From contig JAOXYB010023703.1 in NCBI GenBank assembly GCA_028565635.1, forward strand, positions 1 to 16,458: DNA of 16,458 nt, read 5' to 3'. The DNA comes from Phoronis ovalis. Taxonomy: Eukaryota; Phoronida; Phoronidae. The stretch's first letter is position 1. The number at the start of each line of letters is the position of its first letter. Under the pieces are notes generated by a model. It was given only the letters and a program-made list of their open reading frames with translations. It had not been told where the DNA came from and searched no databases. A program made the translations under genes and the position numbers. Below are positions 1-9,300 of the stretch, piece after piece.

Positions 1-506
1 CAATGATAAACCAGATTATAATGCATGATGTATTATATTTTTTTCTAATGTAAAAAAACAATAATGTTAAAAAAATAACATACACATTGGATGGGCATTA
101 GACATGACAAATGTCTTGTTCACTATTACTTGAAAAAAGAAACTAGTTTTGATAACACAACTCAAATTGTGTGGTAAAATGTTAAGGGAGACTAATCATT
201 TGCCTGTTCATGCATGATAATGAAGATCACAATAAATTTAAATTAACCATATGCTAGTACATTATTGTTTGGTGAATCCACATTTTATTTAAGAATTGTT
301 AAAATTTGTAAAATAATTTTTTTTTTACACCAATAAAATATGCATTTTGTGTCTCTCTAGTGTGTTATACATTGCTTCTATAGAACTCTGGTCTGTTAAT
401 TTCCCATCTCCATCAGTGGCTACTAATGGTCACAAATGTATTTTTCTGATATTGAAATCTTTGCTAGTAAGCACAAGTGTTCATTAAGATATATTTTTTA
501 TTTCAG
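1..506 (+). other. Intron of the dynein gene (5' part beyond window)
   Basis: AT-rich noncoding sequence ending in a pyrimidine tract and TTTCAG at 501-506, the acceptor for the first visible dynein exon. I see no coding segment, RNA gene or mobile element here. The upstream in-frame translation up to 506 does not resemble dynein. Confidence 0.8.
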
Positions 507-3500
507 GAACAACTTGAAATTAGCAACATGCCTCAGTGGCGCCCCCTGTTGTATGGTGTGGCTTTCTTACATACCACTGTACAGGAACGACGTAAATTTG
601 GACCCATTGGTTGGAATATTCCATACGAGTTCAATCAGTCTGACTTCACAGCTACCGTGCAGTTTGTTCAGAACCATCTGGATGATATGGACCCTAAAAA
701 GGTATTTTACTGGTAGATGAACTGTGGTAAGCTCGGTGGTAGATGTGACAATGTGTCAGCTGATGGTAGGTGACAATGGGTCAGCTCATGGTTCAAATAA
801 CTTGCATTTAGATACTTATTTATTGCTCCACTAATAGCATTTATCAGATTCCTTGACATTATTAAGACATACAGGGGTTGCACAGTGTTAAATATTTTAC
901 AAGCGGATGTGAAATTATATACTTTATTCATGAGATGTATATTTTAGGGAGTATCCTGGAGTACTATACGTTACATGATTGGTGAAGTCCAATATGGTGG
1001 TCGTGTTACCGATGATTATGATAAACGTCTTTTGAACACATATGCTAGAGTATGGTTTGGTGAACCAATGTTCTCAGAGAAATTCCAGTTCTATATAGGT
1101 AAGATTGAATATAAGAGAGAAAATAGATCCAATATTCTATTATGCAGGTAGGATCTTTTTGTCAATACTAAGTAGATGAGGGCTCAATTTTATAACATAA
1201 GGAGTTTGGTTAATAAACAGAAACAATTACACAATCTAAGCTTTAAGGCTAAGCTGGACCCTCGTCACTGTTTAAATAAAAATTCTTGAAAAATCCGCAT
1301 TGCATTTTTTTCACACAAAATAATTCTTTTGTGAAACTTTAACGTTCATGCTATGGTATAGTGATATTTTAGATTTGTGTGTGCAATGCATAAAATTTAA
1401 TTAATGTTGTATGACAACTCATAGAAATCATAAGGTACAGCAAAATCCTGGGGATCTAAATTGGAGCTAACTACGTTTTTAAGAAGTAAACGATATTTCC
1501 ATTACTTGTTATGACCGAATTGTAAATACCGTGAATAATCTTTGAGTTATTAATTAATGTCTAAAAATGGGTATTTTTTTATTTGCTAAAAAAACTAAAT
1601 TGGTTATATAACCAAAATCCCTCGTGCTATTTAAAAATGGTCAAAAACAAATTATGGGAATATCGATTACTTGCTAAAAATATACTTACATGGCCCGAAT
1701 TTTGATCTACTGGGTTTTCCCTTAGGATGTACCTATTGATTTTTGTAGGGTGCAATTAAATGCTAAGTAAATTTCATACATTTTACACAATAGTTTGAAA
1801 ATGCCATTATGAAATAGCTTGAATTAAAGTTTTAGAAAACATCTATTTTGAGTGAAAAACATGTAATGTGGATTTTTCACAAATTTTTATTTAAACAGTG
1901 ACAAGGGTCCAGCTTAGCCTTAACCCGCCACTGGGAGATTTATCAATTTTATACTACACTTTTCAGGGTATAAAATTCCGAAATGCAAGCTTGTCGCTGA
2001 ATACAGAGAAGCAATTGACAACTTACCATTAAGTGACACACCTGAGGCATTTGGTTTACATCCCAATGCTGATATTACCTACCAGGCTAGCACAGCTGCT
2101 AACATGTTGAATGAGATCCTGAACATTCAACCAAAGGATTCTGGTGGTGGTGGTGGAGAAACTCGTGAAAGTGTTGTGTACAGATTAGCAGATGATATGT
2201 TGGAGAAATTGCCGGAGGATTATGTTCCTCATGAGGTAAAGATTTCAACAAGTGCAATTTGCTAGATGCCACTAGCTACCTTTGTGAATTCATTAACCAC
2301 TAAAGTACCCATTTTTGCAATAATAAGTAATGGCATGGAACTTTTAAATATCATTACATGCACTTTGCTGTAAGCTTGTTCAAAATGGATATAAATTGGG
2401 TAAACAAGTTAATTTTCATATTTTAGGTGAAAGACCGCTTGAAGAAAATGGGTCACTTATCACCCTTAAACATTTTCTTAAAACAAGAAGTAGATCGTAT
2501 GCAGCGTGTGATCTCTGCTGTCCGTACAACCCTGAAAGACTTGAAGCTTGCCATCGACGGAACAATCATCATGAGCGAAAACCTTCGTGATGCCCTCGAC
2601 AATATGTTCGATGCCCGTGTCCCCAATTTCTGGAAGAAGGTTTGTAGGCTATGAAGCACTTGTTATATGCAGTTCATTTTAAAATGTGCAGTTGATGGCA
2701 TTTAGAAAAATTGGTAGATTATTTCAAAGTGTAGATTTTAAAGCCACATGATTTGATATATGTATTTTCCATTTCAGATATCATGGGAATCTGCTACCCT
2801 TGGTTTCTGGTTTACTGACTTGCTTGAAAGAAATAACCAGTTTTACTCCTGGATTTTTGATGGTCGTCCTAACTATTTCTGGATGACTGGCTTTTTCAAT
2901 CCACAGGTAGGTAACAAATAACAAGGTGACATGTGTGCACACAATAGAGAGTTTACTTGTCATCTCGAGTTGATTTAATTGGGAAGATTTGCTTTTATAA
3001 CAGCTTTTTGTTAGTTGCAAATGTTTGACAACCATTTTCAATGCAATAAAGAAAAAGTTTTACAGATTACATAAAGAAGAAGTGTAACAGCAGTTTCACT
3101 GCGTTAATTTAGTGTGAGTTCTATGTTCTAATATTCTAAGAACAGAAAGTGTGACTTCGTATAGATTGAATTTATTATTAAATAGTCGAAAGATATATGG
3201 CCTAAGGATACAATTGATTTTGCCATCCACCTCAGTAGCAACATATTGTCTTCTAGTACATAGGCTAACTCTTCGCAGAAAATTCTGTTCAGTCACAAAT
3301 AAAGATAATCATGTCTCATGCTTCTTCTGATTTTTCATGCAGTCTTAACCAATTAACTTTTGTGTTAGCTCTAAGGACAGACCACCTGGTGGAATTAGTG
3401 AGAAGTACACAGGAAACTGACCGACTTGCCATGCTTGGATATAATCCCCTCAATTAGTGATCTTGCATCCATATTGCAAATAACTTTGAAAACAGTAATT

Positions 3501-4487
3501 GGAACTGTGGCTAACTTTAATCATAATTAAGTAATATGTCTCAAATTATAGGGATTCCTAACGGCCATGAGACAGGAGATCACTCGCGCACACAAAGGCT
3601 GGGCTTTAGATAGTGTCATTCTTGCCAATGATGTGACAAAAATGATGAAAGAAGATGTCACCTCTGCTCCATCTGAAGGTATGAGACTTTAAAATGTTCT
3701 TAGTAATATAGATACATGTTAATATACTATATAATGCAGCTGCTAAAAAGTTGTATAGAAACATTTACTTTTATTTTAAATAGGTAGTGAATACCAGTTT
3801 ATCAGTTATGGACAATTAAAATTTTTACGAAAAGTGCCATATTCTAAAAAATACTACATTTCAGTAAAGTGGATTATAGCTCAAGGGTTATTCCATAAAA
3901 TAATATCGCAGGAGGATCTGAAGGAAATGATAATTTTTGAGGTAGCAGTGCTCTGCTAAGGGGATAGAAAAAGGGATAGAAAAAATTATCATTTCAAGTT
4001 AACTTCAATTATGGAGTGGAAAGCTGATTATGGTTGGAACTACTTGGAATTACAAGGGTTGAGGGAGGCTGATGATTTTTAATTTAACAACTCTAAGCAT
4101 CAGTCAAAGTTTTTACCATCATGATGGCTTCATCAGTGTTGTTGACCTCGAGTGTTGGTACCATTTTTTATTTATAACTTTTTTAATTGTTATTCTTCTG
4201 CAGGTGTCTATGTCCATGGTCTTTACCTGGATGGTGCTGGTTGGGATCGTCGTAATGCTCGTTTGGTAGAACCTTCTGCTAAAGTTTTGTACACACCTTT
4301 ACCAGTTGCCCATGTATATGCCATAAACACAGAGCGCCAGAAGACAAATACAATGTATGAATGTCCAGTGTACAAGAAACCACGCCGCACGGATCTAACA
4401 TACATCTTTCCATTGTTTTTGAGAACAAATAAGGATCCTGATCATTGGATCTTACGTGGTGTTGCTTTACTTTGCGATACCAAATAA
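507..4487 (+). CDS. DNAH8: Axonemal outer-arm dynein heavy chain, DNAH5/DNAH8 type, C-terminal seven exons (5' partial)
   Basis: Motor subunit of the outer dynein arm of cilia and flagella; heavy chains of this class hydrolyse ATP to slide doublet microtubules. Seven coding exons with GT-AG borders and matching phases are visible: 507-701, 948-1098, 1967-2235, 2427-2639, 2778-2906, 3552-3678 and 4204-4487. Together they give 455 residues ending in TAA, about the last tenth of a protein normally near 4,600 residues. Seen directly: [82 protein letters not shown] and the terminal [14 protein letters not shown]. These are hallmarks of the AAA6 and C-terminal region of dynein heavy chains. The [16 protein letters not shown] and [10 protein letters not shown] stretches look closer to DNAH8 than DNAH5 from memory, but invertebrates often have one gene for both, so the symbol is tentative. 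A pentaglycine run (SGGGGGE) lies in the third exon. The reading frame is intact. Upstream exons lie outside the window. Confidence 0.95.
1243..1923. mobile_element. Fold-back MITE with TTAA target sites (piggyBac- or Kolobok-like, non-autonomous)
   Basis: Lies in the dynein intron 1099-1966. Both ends abut TTAA (1243-1246 and 1920-1923). The left end GGCTAAGCTGGACCC (1247-1261) is matched by its exact reverse complement at 1905-1919. Inverted similarity is strong for about 70 bp with a handful of mismatches. It continues with small gaps to about 1516 on the left and 1639 on the right, so the whole element is one long imperfect palindrome with arms of about 270-280 bp. A perfect 16-bp palindrome (TTGGTTATATAACCAA, 1600-1615) lies in the loop. 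No transposase ORF is present. TTAA duplication is typical of the piggyBac and Kolobok superfamilies; assignment between them is not possible here. Confidence 0.82.
2907..3551 (+). other. Intron of the dynein gene
   Basis: Bounded by the donor CAG|GTAGGT at 2906/2907 and the acceptor TTATAG ending at 3551. Nothing recognisable is inside: no coding similarity on either strand and no clear repeat. Confidence 0.8.
3924..3995. repeat. Perfect 15-bp inverted repeat with structured 42-nt loop in a dynein intron
   Basis: GAAATGATAATTTTT at 3924-3938 pairs exactly with AAAAATTATCATTTC at 3981-3995. The 42-nt loop contains a second small hairpin (AGCAG-TGCT-CTGCT) and a tandem pair of GGGATAGAAAAA-like units. 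It sits inside intron 3679-4203, the rest of which shows nothing recognisable. It could be the core of a degraded MITE or a structured intronic RNA element. Confidence 0.7.
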
Positions 4488-4500
4488 TCATTTGAATCAA

Positions 4501-4506
4501 AATAAA
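4501..4506 (+). terminator. Polyadenylation signal of the dynein gene
   Basis: AATAAA begins 13 nt after the dynein stop codon (4485-4487) and is followed by T- and GT-rich sequence (TTTTGCTTTTGTAG, then GTTGGATAATGTTC). This would give an unusually short 3' UTR. Another AATAAA occurs far downstream at 5477-5482 and could serve a long isoform. Confidence 0.6.
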
Positions 4507-5721
4507 TTTTGCTTTTGTAGAGGTTGGATAATGTTCATCTTTAAATGTTTCCTGTTTTGTTATTGAATTTTATACGTTTTTGTTTTAACTATAGCATAAT
4601 TTGGATGAGCATTATCGAACGGCTATAATATTTAACTGTGATATTACATATTATATTTATGCTTTCAACAGAGTGTATTCAAAATTATATAGATTTCTAA
4701 TGTTTTACTCAAGTATTCCTTGCAGTGTAATCATATATTTAATAATTAAATTGCATAATTCCTTATGAGATATGTATTCCACTAATTTAAACAAAAATTA
4801 TTGTCGTCGTTCCTTGTTTTGTTCAAATTCCATTAATGATATTATTCTTAGATATGTGAAAATTACATTCCAGAATTCTATATTTGCTTCCTTTAAGGTG
4901 TACCAGTAACAGTATTGTCTTTTACTGTAGTAACAGTATTGTCTTTGACTGTGCCAATAAATTGTACTTTCCAGAATCATGTGCATCAGTTAAATGTGAT
5001 AATATGTAGGAGGCAGTTTTGTTGTGCAAGTTTTTGTTTTTCTGAGGTGTCTATAGTTCTCTTCACACTTTTCTGTGGTTATTGACATCATTGCAAACAT
5101 TAAAAACACAAAGCCATGAAAGAGTGTAGAAAGTATTATAGATGCCGTCAACGAGGAATAGTGAAAATATTCCACATTTTTTTTTAAATAATCAGATAAA
5201 ATGGTATATTTTTTTGCTCACTGAATTTTTTAGAAATCTATCCTGTTGTACTGTGTATTCTAAATAATAACACTTTTTCATTTTCACACCAAGCTTTAAC
5301 ATGCATAATGATCATTCAAGCATTATGATGTGTAATGTGGTCTTCTTCCACTTGAATATTTTGTGCTTTTAAATCCTGGGAGCTTTCTGTCTCATTGTAA
5401 AATTGCTTTGCCAGTGAGTGAACATATCTAACTGTGTGCACAAATTTATGTGATGTTATTTAAAAATTGTTTTCCAAATAAATTAGAATATTGTGATATT
5501 AAATGAATGTTAGCGTATTTGTTATAACCTTTGGTGAACTTTGGTAAATGTTCTGCAGTAATAGGAATTCTCAAAAAAACGTTTCTCCCAGCTCGATCTG
5601 TACAAGTTAGAGTGAATTTCCCACAAGTGTCATAACTTTACACGTTCGATACTTTATAGAAATTCTTATTTATATAAAGTTTGTACGAACTTGTGCTTTT
5701 TACGCAGGTATGGACATGGGG
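4507..5721. other. Intergenic region between convergent genes
   Basis: AT-rich sequence with many stops in all frames and no protein I recognise on either strand. The only clear structure is a 24-bp tandem duplication (AGTAACAGTATTGTCTTT plus ACTGT-like end) at 4905-4928 and 4929-4952. Part of it may be an alternative long 3' UTR of the dynein gene. Confidence 0.7.
4905..4952. repeat. 24-bp tandem duplication
   Basis: Two adjacent copies, 4905-4928 and 4929-4952, share AGTAACAGTATTGTCTTT and end in ACTGT. They differ at one position (TTTTACTGT versus TTTGACTGT). No function is apparent. Confidence 0.85.
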
Positions 5722-5958
5722 GTGCGATATGGACGGTGTTAGTCACTTGGATTTATGTGATTCTAGTGATTTCCGATAAGCTCTCAGGTTGTGGGCAGAG
5801 GTGCGATATGGACGGTGTTAGTCACTTGGATTTATGTGATTCTAGTGATTTCCGATAAGCTCTCAGGTTGTGGGCGGGGGTGCGATATGGACGATGTTAG
5901 TCACTTGGATTTATGTGATTCTAGTGATTTCCGATAAGCCCTTAGGTTGTGGGCGGGT
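5722..5958. repeat. Minisatellite: three tandem copies of a 79-bp unit
   Basis: The unit begins GTGCGATATGGACGGTGTTA at 5722, again at 5801 and again at 5880 (G to A at one base in the third), a constant period of 79 bp. Each copy includes TCACTTGGATTTATGTGA and ends in GGTTGTGGGCRGRG. Copies differ by only a few bases, mostly near the unit ends, so the array is recent. It is richer in G than its surroundings. No ORF runs through it. It lies between the 3' ends of the convergent dynein and CUB genes. Confidence 0.93.
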
Positions 5959-5967
5959 CTAGTACCA

Positions 5968-5973
5968 TTTATT
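5968..5973 (-). terminator. Candidate polyadenylation signal of the CUB membrane protein gene
   Basis: TTTATT on the plus strand reads AATAAA on the minus strand, about 420 nt past the CUB gene stop codon and about 10 bp before the minisatellite. The stretch 5974-6389 would then be 3' UTR. It shows no other recognisable feature. Confidence 0.35.
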
Positions 5974-6389
5974 AAGTAAACTAATAAAAGAAGAAATGTT
6001 AGTTGGCAAATCGACACCTTTAAAATTTGACTGAAAATTTGGCGTATATTCTATATAATAAAGACTATATAACAGTATTTACTAAACATACATTTTACTT
6101 AATATGTTTATAAATATATTCAGCATTATTGCATCGTTTCAAATTTGTAAAACAACTGGTGAAACTGTCCACTGATATAGAAGCACAAAGTCCTAGACTT
6201 CATTTGGTTGATATATGTGCTTCGTATTGTGGTACCATTACAAAATGTCGTACTGCACCCAACGAATTAAATTAATGTCAACTGATGGTTATCACCTCAT
6301 TATCAAGCTTGGCTTCGTTATATTGCGAGGCGCAAACTCAATGGCAACTGTTGAATAAATTAGTTTCAATGACACCAAAAGCTCAAAGC

Positions 6390-9300
6390 CTACCATCTAC
6401 CCCCACGTCCTGAGTATGCACCAGTTGGAGATGGAGCAGTGACTTCAATTCTGGGTGTATCACCAGTGATACTTACCCTGGGAATGTTATTTATTTCAGG
6501 AAAAGTGGACAACGTTGTGTTAAATGGATCTTTACTTATCTGACTTATAGGATCTAACCTTCTAGGTGGAAACTGGGATGAGTCGTCCAATGATGGTAAT
6601 TGTGTACCACGAAGTGGCGGTAAGCGACTATTTGGTGGTAGAGGGGGAAAGGAAAATCTATCTGGCTCCTTATGTGCTTCATTCACCATAGTTGCAGTGT
6701 TAGAACTGTTGTGATATGGTGCTGGAGAGGCTGGCCTTCTTGTGCCAGTAAGGAGGCGGGCTGATGTGGGTCGAGAATCTGGCAAAGCATTGGGAGGTGT
6801 ACATGGTCTGGCTTCTCTATCTGGTTCCGAATCTGAATCATCGGAATCGCTCATCTTTCGGGAGCGTATCGTGGGTGCAGTTCTTTTGATAGGTGTAAGA
6901 TGCCCGTTTGCACCTCGGACAGTGTCTGGTCGAGCAGATCTAGGTCGAACATCCATTCTTGCCGATGATATACGTGGACTAGGGCTAGGCGTTGTATCAT
7001 CTACCGTGGCCGGTGCCCTTCTTATACTAGGTGTGTTTGATGGAGAACTCGCTCTTGACGTAGAAAATTTGTCTACGGCGGATGGTGTCATTCTTATACT
7101 AGGTGTGCTTGGTCTTGAACTTGCTCTAGCTGTTCTGGGCCTCATTGATACTGTTTCTTGAGTCTGGTACTTATTGGCTGCGGTAGGTGAAACTTTCCTT
7201 TCTCGGCTTTTTAATTTCCGATTACAATATATGCATAGACATATCATCAACAGAATGAACAGAATACCTGCAATTGCTCCGCCAACAGAAATTCCAATAA
7301 TAGCTGAAAATTAATTTAAGAACTGTGTTGGATTAGTAATGAAATTCTAGCTCAATGATTTTTGAATTAATTAAGGTAAGTGCATGGTGCTATTGAGCAA
7401 TGGGGATGATTACCCAAATTACTTTTAAAACTATATATGTTTTGTTGCAATTCGAATTTTTACATTCGTAAGAACAAACGAATTCTAAACACGTGTCTTG
7501 AAAAGATGCTTAGTGGATAATTTTTGCTTCATTTCTCCTGCACAATAAGTGAAACTGAAAAAGTCCTTAATCAAATCTTGAAACGCATTTTCACTTTTTT
7601 GGAAGCGTTTTATGTATTATATTACACTGTTATAAGTCTACCTCCCAATTCCAACTGCGTGCTGGCAGTGGTTGCTAATATTGTTGTTGCTGGTTCCTCT
7701 ATGACCCATTCTAGAGAAAATCCGTAATAACGAAGAAATCTGTCTGTATGGAAATAAATGCGGACAACGTTTGTCTTTGACGTCACTCCGTTTGGTAATC
7801 CGGTGTTAGTATATTTCCCAAGGCTCGCAGATACGTTATGTTTATAGTCAAAAATCTTCAAAGAAAAATGTTACTAATTATGAGTATGTATGACACTGTT
7901 CCGCATACATTAAAAAGTTCCAATGTTTGATGATATGCAGTACAAGTGGTAATATAAGTGAACCCACAGTGACAGGATATGAAAACCCGGAGGTCCACTC
8001 AAATAAAATGTGGGTAATCATGCTCGTTAATGGACTTATCTAAAAATCCTCTAAACAAGTCTGACCTATGCCGAAATTGGTACTCTATCTACGACTGAAA
8101 TTTTTGACAAGAAATTTTTCGAATAACAGCAATAAAAAAGACTCTCCGCAAAAATTGGACCCTAAACAGACTCTAAGCAAGACTAGGGTTAAAACCATAC
8201 CCTTTTTGGTCAAAACTGCTGAACGTGAAAAATTATCCACATTTCTTTTATAGTAGGTTTCCGAGTTATGCTCACACCGGATAAGGTACTAAATACTGGT
8301 TTGTGACAGCTACTCAGATTTTTCTGACGTCATCAGCTCCCGGGGGGCACTCTCTTTTATATGAGGCAGGGGGTGTGAGGTCCAGGGGTCCAAACCCGGA
8401 CCCTGAAATATCTCCGGAATTGACAAAATACCTACCCTGAAATATCCTTGGCTCCAAAAAATCGTCTCCGTGCTGCCAGAAAAAATTGACAAGCAGAAAA
8501 AAAAGGTCATTTCCACTTCTATCCTACTCTTACGTCCAAATAAGGGACAAGACGTGAACATAAAATCTCAAAAAAAATATTTTTGACCGAAATGCGTGAC
8601 AGTTGACAACTATGCCACTCTAAAATATCTTTAAAAAAACACACCCTGAAATATCCCCTTGACGTCAAATACCCACCCTGAAATATCCAGAAGTGAAAAT
8701 ACCCACCCTGAAATATCCTGGTAGCCTAAAAAGCGACCCTGAAGGGCGGCACATGTATATATAGACCGATATAGGAAGTACCCCCCGGGCATCAGCTTAA
8801 TCTGTCAGGGAATTGCTGGGGAAACACATAATCCTGAATTCCGTATACATAAATATATACACACACAAGCACTAGTTTATGTATTTAGAGGGATAGGGGT
8901 CATCAGACTATTCAGGTAGATAGAGCGGGGGCAGACTTATTTTCCTACAGGTGTGAAAGGGATATTTTATTTTCGTGCTGTGGGAATCATTGAATTTGAT
9001 TTTGGTCCGTGCAATGTGATAAACGTTATGTTTTATTTTCGTGTTATAGCGTTGCATAAATTTTCGTTTATGCAAAAAATGTGCTAACAAATAGATGTTC
9101 TGCTATCTCAGATACAGTATTTTGCTGAATAAAAATATGATATATCACTCTCCATCGAAAATCCCTCGAGTACGCTCTAACCATTTTGAATAATTTGCTG
9201 TATAATTATCTTCTTAGGAGCGTCAAATATACCGCTATTAGTACTGCGTACAACCTGTTTATATACAGTAATTATTGTTGAGGTGGGAAAGGGTTATATT

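Noticed and set aside
436-720. 94-residue plus-strand ORF overlapping the first visible dynein exon
   Set aside because: It is a different frame from the dynein reading frame and has no recognisable similarity; a shadow.
5722-5958. The 79-bp array as a CRISPR or self-cleaving ribozyme array
   Set aside because: There are no spacers, the units are contiguous in a eukaryotic genome, and no hammerhead core (CTGATGA/GAAA) is present on either strand.
6742-7161. 139-residue plus-strand ORF
   Set aside because: Antisense to the tail exon of the CUB gene; its composition mirrors the Ser/Arg-rich codons on the other strand.
8325-8332. TGACGTCA, a perfect cAMP response element
   Set aside because: Single 8-bp match inside an intron, overlapping the target duplication; no supporting context.
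8310-8561. 83-residue minus-strand ORF
   Set aside because: Runs across the boundary and inside of the CCCGGGGGG element, and its residues come from the repeat motif.
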